Assembly: GCA_023653785.1 (NCBI GenBank)
Contig: JAMKCH010005433.1
Coordinates: 31,540-95,539 of the forward strand
Source: Ophioderma brevispina
Lineage: Eukaryota; Echinodermata; Ophiuroidea; Amphilepidida; Ophiodermatidae
Length of the DNA stretch: 64,000 bases
Direction of reading: 5' to 3'
Below, piece after piece: positions 10,888 to 22,744 of this stretch (positions within the stretch are counted from its first letter, which is position 1; every line of letters begins with the position of its first letter). The position numbers were made by a program, and so were the translations under genes. The notes beneath the pieces are model-generated. The model searched no databases. It saw nothing but the letters and a program-made list of their open reading frames with translations, and had not been told where the DNA came from.

Positions 10888-11056
10888 GATCCGAGTTTCC
10901 ACAACGGGCACACGAGTGTTTATAGGTGCATTTTGTGCGTGGACACCCAGATTTGTTGAAGGCAAAACACAAACCCCGCATTGCAGATTCCCTCCACAAG
11001 GAAAATGATTGGCCCTTACCCCCTCGAATGGCCTTGGATTTTGCACGAAAAACCAC
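10862..11056 (-). pseudogene. DIRS-like gag C-terminus: Cys/His zinc-binding segment
   Basis: This frame contains CFAFNKSGC, then Cys and His at regular spacing (TKCTYKHSC), then CARCGNSDHGFKNC, a zinc-knuckle-like arrangement typical of the C-terminus of DIRS-group gag proteins. It directly continues the gag frame that ends near 11040 but in a different phase, so one frameshift separates the two gag parts. It overlaps the start of the pol frame, as is common in compact retroelements. Confidence 0.72.
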
Positions 11057-11900
11057 CTAAAGGCTTTCCCTTTGCCTGAAAAGACATGGAATTTGTTGGA
11101 AAAGCTCTAAAAGAAGGGGCCGAGACATATAAAGCCCACAGCTCACCATCTATTATGGCCCAGGACCTATGAGGTTGCTGTTGCTGCCTAAGACGGAATT
11201 GGATGTCATAGGTGCGCCATCCCAATCCGCCAAAGCGTGACGCGGCTGACCGGATAACGTGACAATACTTCAGTAATTCTTGTACACGTTGAGGATGAGC
11301 CTCTAAAAACACCGAGGCAAAAACCAAAAAGGCTGATGTCCAAATGTGAACCGAAGAAATTTGCTTCTTCGGCTTGTGAGCTTTCCATAATAAACACCCA
11401 TTTTCATCCACAGATAATTTAACATCATGTGGTTCATCACCAATACACTCATCCTCAAGAAGCAATGCGAGATCAATGTATTCACCATTAATTATTTTTG
11501 ATTTCAAAGACTGGGAAATTCCAAAAGAAAGAGGCCCACAAATTGATTTCAATTGATCCTGCATTTGCGAATTATCGATTTGAAAACTAGCCACACCACT
11601 TAACTGAACACCAGCATTTAATAGGGAACTATCATTAACTAACCTATTACTATTATTGATTTGACTTTGTAAGAGATTGGACTGAGTGTTTAGCAAATTT
11701 GGATTTGTATTGACACAACTAGATGTAATTGAATTGACATTTAATAAAGAACAAGCAGAAGGCAATTCCCTCTCACCGTTCATTCCAGTTCCACTCAAAA
11801 GCTGGTCAGCTGACAGAGATGAATTTCCCATCCTTGGTTGACTTGGTTGACTTACTTGGCCTGTTTGCGAAATATTACCTCCAGCGACAGATTGGTTTAA
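11016..11900 (-). pseudogene. DIRS-like gag, central part (downstream of the MITE insertion)
   Basis: The frame is open from the MITE edge (about 11900) to 11016; an internal Met is at 11831, but the frame continues upstream of it. The N-terminal part is Asn/Ser/Leu/Gln-rich. The conserved core contains NGEYIDLALLLED (residues 115-127 counted from 11831), HIWTSAFLVFASVFLEAHP (162-180) and RSAASRFGGLGWRTYDIQFR (194-213), a pattern I associate with gag-like ORFs of DIRS/Ngaro elements preceding an RT of this type. It is broken N-terminally by the element at 11901-12972 and C-terminally by a frameshift near 11045. Confidence 0.75.
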
Positions 11901-12972
11901 TAGTCCAGGCTACAGATTCATTGATACCTAATATCAACCTTGTTTTATTAGATATATAATGTTTTTCAACCGTTTCTAGACCAGTTTTTTATGCTGATTC
12001 TGAATCCGATGGATGCCAGATGAGCAACCGTGAGCATTTTTGTAAAAACGCAAAAAATCAAAATGGCCACCAAAACACAAAACATTCATCTCTTGTTCAC
12101 TCAAAAGTTGTGAATTTTCATCCTGTCTCGTTTAAACATTCATTGTAACCAATTAACGTATGATTCTGTAACCACGTAATCAATGAATTCAATATGGCCG
12201 CCAATACAATAAAGTGTCTGATCGTGATCTTTTTTTGACAGCAGGTTGGTAATTTGGTATCGATCCTGGTGTTTTGACAATCAAGAAATTAATTTAAATC
12301 ATAAGACATAATTAAAAATATCGTTAGCCTACAGCGTGAACGAATTACTGACCTTTATTGATTGACATTTGCAGCCATATTGAACGCCTATCTAGGATGC
12401 CATCTTGCAGATATCAATTACTTTGATCATGTTATGATATTTAAATTGATCTGAAGCAGTTATAGTGATATACACAAACATGGCAGCCCTTGCCTTTAAG
12501 TAGTATGAATTTTGCCATTTTGGAGCCATCTTGAATGGTTTATTGATTTGATTAATTAGAAAATTATTGAAAGCTATTCATAATTGTTTCAATTAATATA
12601 TTAATTGCTAAAGCATTGGTATATATATCATGTTACCATTCTACGGTCAAAAGTAGACAAATATCAGATGCTTTGTTGTATTGGCGGCCATATTGAATCT
12701 CTTAATTAGGTGGTTAATGAATCACATTTTAATTGGTCACAATGGGTGTTTTGACTTGACAGGCCAAAAAAATTACAACTTTTGAGTAATTAACATATGA
12801 GTTTTTAGTGTTTTGGTGGCCATTTTGAATTTTTGCGTTTCCTCGAAAATGCTCAAGGTTTTTTGTCTGGCATCCATCGGATTCAGATTCAGCAGGAAAA
12901 ACTGGTCTAGAAAACATTGAAAAACATTATATATATGGTATAACAAGGTCACATGGTCTGTAGCCTGGACTA
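11901..12972. mobile_element. 1.07-kb TIR element (PIF/Harbinger-type MITE) inserted in gag
   Basis: The ends are exact inverted complements (TAGTCCAGGCTACAG on the left, CTGTAGCCTGGACTA on the right), and ~200 bases of each end remain clearly complementary, sharing AATGTTTTTCAA, TCTAGACCAGTTTTT, GAATCCGATGGATGCCAGA and CAAAATGGCCACCAAAACAC. It is flanked by TAA at 11898-11900 and 12973-12975, a 3-bp duplication of the TWA type known for PIF/Harbinger elements. The interior has no transposase frame, so it is non-autonomous. The interior also repeats short motifs such as ATGGCCGCC/TGGCGGCCATATTGAA. The superfamily is inferred from the duplication length and sequence. Confidence 0.87.
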
Positions 12973-12975
12973 TAA

Positions 12976-13270
12976 GGTCGATTGACACGCTGCACTATTA
13001 TTTCCTGCACTGTTTTGGATCAAACGCACAACTTCAGAAGGTCTATTGCTCGAGCTAGCGGCCCTGAAATCTGACGAAGTAGTCGGTAATTGGCCAATCC
13101 TGCCTGAATAGTAAAGGCAGTAGTAGAAGTTGCAGCTTACTGAACCCCCTAACGCTCCTGGTCCTCCGCTCACATTTCCACTAGCTGCAGTTTGCGCAGT
13201 TGTTTGGTGACGAACACGGTTCCAGAAATTTACACCGCATATCGTAACCGCGCGCGTTGGAATTTGTTTT
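12976..13270 (-). pseudogene. DIRS-like gag, N-terminal part (upstream of the MITE insertion)
   Basis: The frame is open on the minus strand from about 13270 to the MITE edge. It contains NFWNRVRHQTTAQTAASGN followed by a Gly/Ser/Asn-rich stretch (SGGPGALGGS) and PSEVVRLIQNSAG. It ends at a Leu codon formed by the target-site duplication, and the frame on the other side of the insert resumes in the same phase, which is the reason for assigning it to the same gag. No ATG is seen before the upstream stop, so the true start is lost or lies elsewhere. Low-complexity N-terminal regions are usual in this gag type. Confidence 0.65.
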
Positions 13271-15720
13271 TGGAGCTACAGAACATGGCGCTGGCTGACT
13301 TCCGGTTCAGAGTTTGCTAGTTGAACGTGCCGCGAATGGAATCCAAATACGATTCTACAGAATTATTTTGATGCCGAGCTGTTAATTCCTCTCATAGCAT
13401 GAGCCTGTGATCTTGTTTGCCTCGAAGACCTAATTGGAGCAAGGATTTGCTGCCGACGCTTTCCTTTTTGTACCGTCTCTTTCTCCCCATAGCGTCCGTA
13501 GAAACCCGGCCTTAATTACAATAATTACCTGATCGACAACGCTTCCGATGTAAAAATGTAAATAAAAGACAGTTCTCACGGGTACTCTATTTGTCGTAAA
13601 TCGTCCCCCTTAATATAACCGCAGCAGTCCCACACAGGCTCGAGCATTAGAAATCATGTAAAAAACTAAATCACGGCTAAGATCAAACCTTTGCAAAACA
13701 ATTTTTTTGTCAAAATACCGAAACCATGACTAGTTCCTACGCAGATCTGATGCTAATGTGATGACAGTACAAACCAAGCCAAATCCCAGGGGGCAAAGCC
13801 GACCGGCCCATTGGTCATCCGAGTCTCAAGCCATGGGAAATGATTGGATGCTGACTGGGCGTTATTGCAAGTAGCAAAACAATAACAATGCCCAATGGGC
13901 CCATACATCCATTCTCTGCAGTGGACACATCGTTTTCCTCCGCATAATCTTCATAAAACGTTATTCTTTTTCTTCTTCCATCGATGTTACAACAAACGAA
14001 TGAATTTAACATTACAGCACAAGGACTCCTTGCGCACGGCATCTACACTTGTAATACATGTATCTATTGTAAAGCAGGCATGCAAGGTCTAACTGGGACA
14101 CTGGCGTACAATATATTTACACACTATTAATACATACATTCACCCAGATTGCTTTAACTTTTTAACCATTCAGTGTAAACATTTTAATAATTAATACTGA
14201 ACGATACATAGGTTAAAATTTACAAATTTGATTATAGCGGTTTTCCCGAAGCGCTACATTCTACACTGTATGTATTACAGTAATTCAATGACTTAAAGGC
14301 CCGGTTCTTATTTTTAAAAGCTCCAAGGTCCAATATTCTGGCAGTAACGCAACATGGACAGCTACCCCTACTTACATTTCCTGATCATGTTCTAAAAGAG
14401 ACGAAGAAGGAAATTGATTTTTTACAAAAATTGTATCATTGAAAAGCCCAACTACTGCTCAGTCGTAAAACACAACCTGCAGAGCGTAAATTAGTTTTCT
14501 TTCTATTGAATATCTTGCTTGGTTTTGGAACTGAATTGTCAGCTCATTTGGCAAAAAAAATCAAAGCTTTAAACACACCAAGGACACGGTACGATGTTAT
14601 TTTGTTGTGTTATTATTTTGTACTGGAATTTAACTAGAGTGCTACTACGTGAATATTAAACTTCAATAGAAGTAATATATATTTATTTCACATATAATAT
14701 TCGTGGGAAAATATTGCTTACAGACATAATAACATTCCTTTATCAGCCGATGATTTAATTAATTATTCTCCTTTTTTATGTTGTCTGCAAGAGGGCACAT
14801 AGAGATTGCTTTGGTAGTGTTTGCGTCTGTTCGTCTGTGCTAAAATGTTGACCCAAATGCTAACTCTAAATGTAATTGCCCGCTGTTTCCACATAATGTG
14901 CGCACATTTCATGCTACTTGCATAAGTAGACCAGCTGGGTAGTGATCCCATGTTGATGACCTCGTGTGAACGTGTTGACCCCATGTGACCTTTGACCCAT
15001 TCCATAAACCGCGACGGCAGGGATCAACCCATGCGCTCGGTGAATTATGAGGGAGTATCAAATATTATTAAATAACACAAAAAAACTGCTGAACCTCTAT
15101 GGCATTGGCATCTTTCAACGACGTGTTTGTGTAGTATTAGTAGGTGTGTATCTTAATTGTTTGGTTTTTGATTGGGTGTGGAGTTGTGGGGTTAATTTTG
15201 TAGGAATGGTAAATATAGAAAGAAAAATATTCAATAGGACATACTAACATAATTTCAAAATACCATGCCCTAAATATTACTTAAACCACATCTTATAACA
15301 TTTCTTTTGATAATGTCATTCCAATCTTTATTCACTTATACTAATAACATAAAAAACAAAATAGTTCGAAAAGGCGATGTAGCCAGGAGCTAAGGACGAC
15401 ATCTGAAAGATTTTAGAGGCCATATCTATGCAGGAGTATATTTGTAAATGAAGGCCATACCAAAAATACCACAGTTACAAAATATATATGAAAAAAAAAT
15501 TAAAGTATTTCAGGCTATCTTACAAGTGATAAAAAAAGCTAAGAAAATTGACCAGTCTTGGTCGTATTTTGCGTAAAAAAATGATAGAAGCAGAATTGAC
15601 AGTTTACTAGGGGAATTTGTGTGGGGTTTGGACCTCTGCACATTGATTTGTGAGGTTTGATGCCCAGAGAAACAGAGGCTGAAATTAATTTTGGATATTG
15701 CCACTTATTATCATAAGAAA
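13271..15720. other. Unrecognised sequence between retroelements
   Basis: The first few hundred bases could include the 5' leader of the DIRS-like element, but I cannot identify its terminal repeats. One minus frame (13815-14042) has a hydrophobic stretch but no family match. The rest is A+T-rich without repeated or coding signal. A short TGACCTTTGACCC block near 14985 resembles the ~125-bp repeat family. Confidence 0.35.
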
Positions 15721-15721
15721 A

Positions 15722-17390
15722 TTAAGCCTCTGCTACCAATTTTAATGCAGAATAATTTGGCATTGTAACTTGTACCAAGATCAAACTTGAGTATTTGTTC
15801 CCTGCGGTAGGGAGATTGCGAAGATTTTGTTCGAACGGGATGGTAAGTTCGATGGCAATGATCTTTTTCGAATTTCGGTTAATGAGGACTAGGTCTGGTC
15901 TCTGCTGAGTTGCCAGTATATCCGACAGTAACTTTGTTTGTATACCGGTGAGATCACAATAAAAGGTCCACGCAGTATCAGCTATTTCGCAAAGTGTGTC
16001 ATGGACGATACGCAGAACAGGGTCATGACGCCATGTGTACCTGCCTTGCTGAAGCATGACCTGGTAGTGATTTAATACATGATGAAGTGTTTCCTTTTTA
16101 AAACATGAATTACAGTTTGTTGTCATCTACTTGCCCCAACGGCTGAGATTATTTGGTTGTTGTGAAGGTGTTAAGAAAAGAGTTTTTCATAATAAATAAA
16201 TTTCATTACACCTTTGGGCATGTTGAAAATAAAAGATTTCCAGATATAATCGGCCTTTTCAAAGATGGACACACGTAACATGTCACCCTGGATAACGAGA
16301 TATTTCAGTTGATTGATCCATGTTTCATTGATTTCATCTTTGATAGACTTGATTAACCCAGCTTTTTGTGAGATGACATGGTGGTACTTTCATAACAAAC
16401 TTTACATTTACTTTTTGCATAACAAGTAACAGAAAATTTCGTGGACCATAAAGATTCTCTAGCAAGCTTGGAATCTAGAGCATTATTGACTTTTACATCA
16501 CCTTTGGGTCTTGATGACATATAGGCAACAGAATGGGCTTCAAGGTACACTTCAGGAATAGATTTAATATCGGTTAAATGAGGAATGCGAAGAATACCCG
16601 GTATCCCTGATCTAGGCAACCCAATCCAATTTTCAGGTATCTGTGAACTATTGAGTCGAGTGCAAAAAACTTTTGTTTTTGTAATGTCATGGACAGTAAG
16701 CAAGAACCGTCATGAAGGTAGAAGGTAGTTTCGACAAGAAGGTTGTTGATTCTATCAAGCCGGGTAACAAGGTGGTCCCTGACATTATCAAACACTTCTT
16801 CTTGCTTTCCAGAAGAAAAACAGAGATGATAACCAAGAAATTTATGAGGCTCATTTTCAATGGAATTGACATCATTACCAGACAAGTTAACACAATAGAT
16901 GTTGGTTGCCACTTACAATAGACAGTGGTTTGCATTTAACTGGTTTGAGTTTATTGGTAGTTATCAAGTTGAAGTAATCTGCAAATGGGATGGTAAGATA
17001 TTTCATACAATTAATTAAATAGCCCAAACCCTCATTTTCTTAAAGTTTTTCTAAGATGGGATTGAACACTGCCAAGAAAATGATGGGAGAGAGTGGATCT
17101 CCTTGGAAGACACCCTTTTGAAAGCTGAAATTTGTTGACTTCCAATCTTGAGTGACAACTCTGACTTGAAGTCTGGCATATAAATTTTCAATGTAGCTGG
17201 TGGAAAATGAAACCTAGAAAGTGAGTGACTGATCAAATCGTGGTGAACCGAACCAAAGGCATCTTCAAGGCCGAAGAATGTTATGTGACATGTCCGCTTA
17301 TTTTTTTGGCATGACAGATAAATTCATCAAGGACTTGGTTGTGTTCAGTCACTCCGTTTATACACCATAATACTAAATTCATATATTGAG
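15722..17390 (-). pseudogene. LINE with restriction-like endonuclease (R2-group type), decayed
   Basis: Read on the minus strand from high to low coordinates. RT: FFGLEDAFGSVHHDLISH (about 17280-17225, catalytic Asp present), FQKGVFQGDPLSPIIFLAV (about 17125-17065), and PFADYFNLITT (about 17000-16965, where ADD has become ADY). The C-terminal part at 16126-15722 is an open frame with Cys and His residues (CNSC, HHVLNH), RHDPVLRIVHD, then RPDLVLINRNSKKIIAIELT (about 15907-15848): the PD ... E-x-T/K layout of the restriction-like endonuclease found in early-branching LINEs (R2, Hero, NeSL and relatives). Multiple frameshifts lie between 17050 and 16130. The element's 5' part is absent. The specific clade is not determined. 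Confidence 0.8.
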
Positions 17391-18300
17391 TGTTATTAGT
17401 AATCAGAATCTAAACAGTTCTTTGTTGTTTTGACAAAATACGCAGTTGGAACAATTCTACGGTCACGTCGTGTAAACGGCTTTGCACAGATTTACTTTTC
17501 ATAAAATGTGCTCCTCTTCCTCAATTACCCATTAAAATTCTCCAAACCGGAAATCATATACTTGGAATGTCAATTTGAATCTGTTAACATTTTCGTTTGT
17601 GGTTTATGCATTTTTTTTCTCTATAGTTACAATGTGTTTGTAGCGGAAATACACAATTCTTGTTACATGGAAACACTCAGCTGACGGTAAAGGGACAGGA
17701 CGAGATTTTCCGAGGATACAAATGTCTCTGAATTTGCACTTGATTGGTTGTATAACACTTGCCGAGAATGTTGCGAATATTTATTGGACAAACAAGTAGA
17801 AAAAAAAAAAAAAGAAAGTTTTGAACTTGTCTGCTGTCCTAATCGACCCATTCTCCTTTTTAGAAAAAAATAAATTAAAATAAACCAAACAAACAAGTTT
17901 AAAAACAACAACAACAACAATAAAAACCGAAAAAAGACCACGACAAAAACAAAAGCAATTATTCTTGGGTGGCAACCCTTCGATTTTGACGGCATACCCT
18001 AACACCGGTGAAGGCGCTACCTTCACTCTTTTTTTCGCTAAATTGACCTTAAAGGGTGAGAAAATGATCACCTGGAAGCTTTTTACAAAATATTTTTAGA
18101 AATTTTAGCGCACCGGAGGAAAGTTCATGGCCACCCCCCTCTTGGTAAGACGGGGGGGGGGGGGGTAAAAAAAAAAAAAAAAAAAAATGGGGGGGGGGGG
18201 GGGGGTAAGGTAGGTAAGGTAGGTGCGTTCCATCAACTGTTTGCACTAACGTTTTCAACTGGAAAGTCATTACACATTCCCAAAAAGTAATCTATATTAT
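17391..18300. other. Unrecognised sequence ending in G- and A-homopolymers
   Basis: No coding motif. A G-run (about 18152-18165), an A-run (about 18169-18187) and a second G-run (about 18189-18205) follow one another. The G-runs could form quadruplexes and are also error-prone in sequencing. The hydrophobic minus-strand frames around 17663-18071 come from A-rich plus-strand sequence and are not genes. Confidence 0.45.
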
Positions 18301-18307
18301 AATATCT

Positions 18308-19125
18308 TACAGACCAACATTGTATAATTAAATGATATGGACTTTCGCACTTGCGAACCGTAGTCATTTTACAATCATCCTAGAATCAATCATTCTAAAA
18401 GAATCGGCTTTATATCAACAAAATCAGAGCAAATAAAAATGATCAGATTGAAAAGGTTAAGGACTTCATTTAAAGGTTGAAGGTAGCACACCTGAAATGT
18501 TGCAGTGTCGAAATATACACTAACGCAAGATGGTTTAACATTTTATTAAAAAGAACCATTGCGTGGTAACAGTATAGCGGGGTTCCTCGTTGATGACGCA
18601 CTCTTTTTTAGTTTCCCACTCTTTTTTAGTTTTCCACTGCTAAAGTGTTTTGAATTAATTTGAAATACTTCTATACAAAACACAAAACATGATCTAAATA
18701 TTGAAAGAGGTGGATGGAATTCTACGCCAAGGTTCCATTCACCATATTCACTCCCTCATTGCTTAGTTGCAAAAACCAAATATCAGATTTCACTGTGGTT
18801 TGCGATATCGGTTTTCTAACGATTTCAATTAAGTTTATTTTAAACATCAAATATCTGACTTATGAGTAGGATATTAATAACATCCTTTCACTACGCAAGC
18901 AAGGCACATAAGGTACTTTGGTAATGTTAAATGGATTCTGTGGTATGAAGAAGTATTTGGATACAAAAGAATCTCATCCAGTCGTTTTGTAATATTTGAA
19001 AAGAATGTCGGTTTGTGCAAATTTCTAGATATAGAATAAGTACGTTGCTTCCGTCGAACTTCCGATCGATAACAATGGTATGCAAATTAACTGACCTTTC
19101 AAAATCCGTGGCAAAAGTTAACTTT
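18308..19125 (+). repeat. Diverged direct repeat, copy 1 (5' part)
   Basis: Aligns in the same orientation with 21423-22255. Shared landmarks include TTGTATAATTAAA.GATATGGA, CAGATTGAAAAG.TTAAG.ACTTCATTTAA, GTGTCGAAATATACAC, TTTTAGTTTTCCACTGC, ATCAAATATCTGACTTATGAGTA and AAGGTACTTTGGTAATGTTAAAT. Many indels separate the copies. No coding frame is shared. The 3' part of the same repeat resumes at 20280, interrupted by other elements. Confidence 0.85.
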
Positions 19126-19139
19126 TAAGTTATATATAA

Positions 19140-19640
19140 CTTTTAAGTTACACAAAATGTAGGAGAGTGAAAATATCACTCTCGTAACCAAGAGTGGAAA
19201 TTGCAAAAATCACTCCAAAGAGGGGGAAAATCACTTTCAAAGATTAAAAATAAACTTCCAAAGAGTGAAAAATCACTCCGAAAAGTGAAAAAGTGAAATT
19301 TGACTGTTTGAAGAATGGTCTACAGAGTCCATTGACTTTTCACTCTTTGGAAGTGATTTTTTTTTACAATTTTACCAATACTGCTTTTACATATGTTCAT
19401 GTTCATTACCCAATTACAACATGCCAAGTTTACATGTACCTTGGTTTTAACCATGTATGTTTATATATGTATATATTTTGCCTCACGGCCTCATTGAAAA
19501 ACAACTTTGTTGATTGTGTTCCGTGAATAAATAAAGCTTGATTAATTGATTGATTCACTCGTTTGGAGTGATATTTTACTCTTTATGAGGGTGAAATGTT
19601 CACTCTTTTACTTTTAGAGAGTAATTAAAATACTTTTTAG
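19140..19640. repeat. Inverted array of AGAGTGA / TCACTCT motifs enclosing a LINE 3' tail
   Basis: The motif AGAGTGA(A)AA.TCACTC and its complement recur at least ten times between about 19155 and 19290 and again at about 19340-19360 and 19555-19620. The two sides are roughly inverted. Between them (about 19400-19556) is a sequence ending CGTGAATAAATAAAGC and then TTGATTAATTGATTGATTC, the type of short-repeat terminus seen at CR1/L2-like LINE 3' ends. This looks like a LINE tail sitting inside a small inverted-repeat element. Confidence 0.6.
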
Positions 19641-19749
19641 GTATTACAATAAGTAAATTTAATACCGAAAGGAAGGGGTATAATAAAAGAAGGGATTTTG
19701 TAATTAGATTTGGGTATCACCGATTGTAATCAAACAGCAGCGTTGGAAA

Positions 19750-19960
19750 CGTGAAATTGTTGTCTGTCCATTATGAAATAACGCAATCTCACGCGATTGC
19801 GAGAACTCGCGGTACAGCTAATGGATGAGCGTTGACACGTACATGGCGCTATTTCTCGGTTATTTCATATTGGAATGACGTATTTAGCGGCGGTTGAATT
19901 ATTATCGGGATCCGATATTAAACTGGGATTTTACACCTGAAATTTGAGATTACTCTACTC
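19750..19960 (-). mobile_element. Diverged, inverted copy of the 0.55-kb TIR element family
   Basis: Reverse complement of the middle of the element at 24559-25110. Shared blocks include GACACGTACATGGCGCTATTT, GTTGAATTATTATCGGGATC and TCCAT.ATGAAATA. The terminal inverted repeats are not clear here, so the boundaries are approximate and the copy is old or truncated. Confidence 0.6.
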
Positions 19961-20279
19961 AATGTTCCTGAATGATGATATGTTCGTGTCATATACCATA
20001 TCAAAACCCTTCCTGAGAAATTTCGAAAAATGTTTCGAAATATTGTTCTGGTTGCCATGGTAACTACGTAGAATTCCCGTGTATAATTTGGGTAACATCA
20101 CACTTCATTACCTTAATATTACAAAGTTTTAACAAGCATTTTGAAAATTTGTGAAGATATTACAATTGTAAGATTCCCAAAATTATAAGCTGATCTCATT
20201 TGACACCTAAACTATTTCACTTCCGGAAAAAAAAATATTAAAGATTAGTCAATGGTTTAGCTCAACTAAATCATACCTT

Positions 20280-20545
20280 ACAATTAGTACTTTCATAACA
20301 TACAAACATACAAAGCATGACTTAAAGCTACCTTTAAACACACATTTACCTAAAAACCCACCTTAATGCTATGCATGGATTTGTCCTACAATCTGACATC
20401 CCTAATTGATGATAATCCTGGATTTTTGTTTTCTAAGAAATCATCAGTGCCCTTTATAAATAAGGATTTGTGTAATGTCTTATGATAGATTGTATTTATG
20501 GTATGTAGATTATAAATAAATGCACTCATCTAGTACGCTGATAGT
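20280..20545 (+). repeat. Diverged direct repeat, copy 1 (3' part)
   Basis: Aligns with 23185-23425. Shared landmarks are CATAACATA, CCTTAAACA.ACATTTACCTAAA, GATAATCCT, ATAAGGATTTGTGTAATGTCTT and GATTGTATTTATG. With 18308-19125 it forms one repeat split by the AGAGTGA array and a TIR element copy. Confidence 0.75.
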
Positions 20546-21422
20546 GATTTTGGAATTGCAGAGCCACAAGGCCGTATCTGCATTTTTCATTAGAAATCAT
20601 TGAATATTGATAGTAATTTAATTTGAAATCTATTTTCATGTTCAACACATTTATACAGTTTTAATGCTTCCTTTTACAAAAAAATAGCTCCTAAAACTAA
20701 CACAAAATACACGTACATTGATTTATAACACAATAGTTGCCATCTATTTATCTACCATCTATTTTCAGTGCTTTCTTTATGTTTGATATTTTCTTACGTA
20801 ACTGCTAAAAATAGTACCGTTACTTTTCTCTGTGAGATTCTTTTTTTATTTATTGTGCTGTAAAATAGTTCGGGGATTTCTTACAAGTCAATCTGGTGCG
20901 TAATTTGATTTCATCTCTAGATGTATAATTATGACCCTTTCTCTGAAAACAAAAATAGGCACTCTCAGCTGTTGTTTCAAGTATCACAAAACAACGCCAG
21001 TTTCTGCCATATTGGTTTGCCAAGCACTGTGTATTATTGAGACCAGTGGTGTAGCCAGGTGGCGGTCCGCGAGCGGGGAGAGAGTACCCCTATGGAAAAA
21101 GAGGAGAATGGGAGAAAACTATAGGAAGATAAAAGATGGATAACATGTTAAATCAGCCCTTTTCGCGCCACTTTGCCCTACGACGGGGATGTTTTTCCTC
21201 TGTGATCGGGACATTTGTTGCACCTACCGGTAACTTGCCCTCTCGGATCCACCGGGTTGGCTACGCGCCTGGTTGAGACGACAGATAAAATATGATTCGA
21301 AACGTTTAAATGTGTTGTGTTGTATTCGGCCCAGACAGTCCATGAGGTGCGTTCAGTTCACTGTGTAGACATTTCCAGATTTCAACTGGAAAATTATGAT
21401 ATTTAAAAAAAGTAGTCAGTAA
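20546..21422. other. Spacer between the two diverged repeat copies
   Basis: No motif or repeat recognised apart from a G+C-rich patch near 21050-21270. No supported gene. Confidence 0.35.
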
Positions 21423-22255
21423 AAGATCCAATATTGTATAATTAAACGATATGGATTTGCGCACTTGGGACCCGCAACCACCGCAGACGCAATAATTCTA
21501 AAATTAAATCGCCCTGGTATTAACAAAATCAAGCCGCAAATAAAGATGGTCAGATTGAAAAGATTAAGAACTTCATTTAAGGTTGAAAGTAGCACACATG
21601 AAATATCGCAGTGTCGAAATATACACCAACGCAAAATTGTATAAAGCTCTAATTAGAAAGAACCATGGCAATGCAACAGAAAGAAGAGTAGAGTTCCACG
21701 TTAATTACACGCTCTTTTTAGTTTTTTCCACTGCTAAAACTCAGTGTTTTGAATTAATTCGAAATACTTCCAAACGAAATAGAAAACAACTTAATATAGA
21801 AACAGGTGGATAGAATTCACCACCGTTTCCATTCAAGATATCCACTCATTGCTTAGTTACAAAAATGAATACAATTGCTCAGCTTCGGATTTCACAAGAT
21901 TCCGACAGTTCTGTGTGGTTTGTGATATCTGTTTTCTAACGAATTTATTGAAATTTATTTTAAGCATCAAATATCTGACTTATGAGTAAGATATCAATAA
22001 CACCCTTTCACTACGTAAGGAAAGCATATAAGGTACTTTGGTAATGTTAAATAGATTTTGGAGTATAAAGGATATTAGATATAATAGAATAGGCATCTCA
22101 CCCAGTGCTTTTTGTAGTTTGTAGTATTTGCAAAGAATGTCGGTTTTGTGCAAATTTCTAGACATAGAATAAGTACATTGATTCCGTCGAGCTTCACGAT
22201 CAGTAACAATGCTATGTAAATTCAATGTCCTTTTAAAATCCGTGCCATAACTTCT
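21423..22255 (+). repeat. Diverged direct repeat, copy 2 (5' part)
   Basis: Partner of 18308-19125. The copies are colinear over ~830 bases with numerous substitutions and indels. Its continuation is at 23185-23425, split by a LINE-type endonuclease fragment. Confidence 0.85.
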
Positions 22256-22744
22256 AAGATCTTCATCTAAGAATTAACCACAATGAAAAGTTAAACTTCA
22301 AATTTCAGTCAAATCTAATTTCCACTATTAGTTACTTTAAAATCGAACGGCTTTGAAATTTTACTTCAAGTTGACCTTGAAGGTTTGAACGATTGCTGGT
22401 CTGTAGTACTAGCAGAAAAAGCTCACAGATAAGATCAACGATACATTTTCTTAAACAGTGTGACAAGAAGAATAGATTAGTAATGTTTAGTTCAATTGAT
22501 ACACTTTATCCTGTACACTTTACCCCCTTATTCTTAAGAGGAATAGTTCATTGGTAGAACACCAGCGCTGTCACCTTCGGAGCCTACTTTTATCAGTTTT
22601 AAGATAAGTACTCCTGATATATCTCCCTCTGTGATGGTGACTTAGTAAGGAAAACTCCACCTTATGCAGTATCTCTTTGTCTGGATTAGTGTGTTCTAAG
22701 GTCTCTGGGCTTTGGACCAGATTTTGGCGGGTTAAACCTGGTTT

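Noticed and set aside
13815..14042. Minus-strand frame with a hydrophobic segment (possible membrane protein)
   Set aside because: Short, no conserved neighbours or family match, and the hydrophobic part is only ~15 residues.
17663..18270. Hydrophobic minus-strand frames (possible membrane proteins)
   Set aside because: They derive from A-rich, G-run and A-run plus-strand sequence; poly-Phe and poly-Pro content is a composition artefact.
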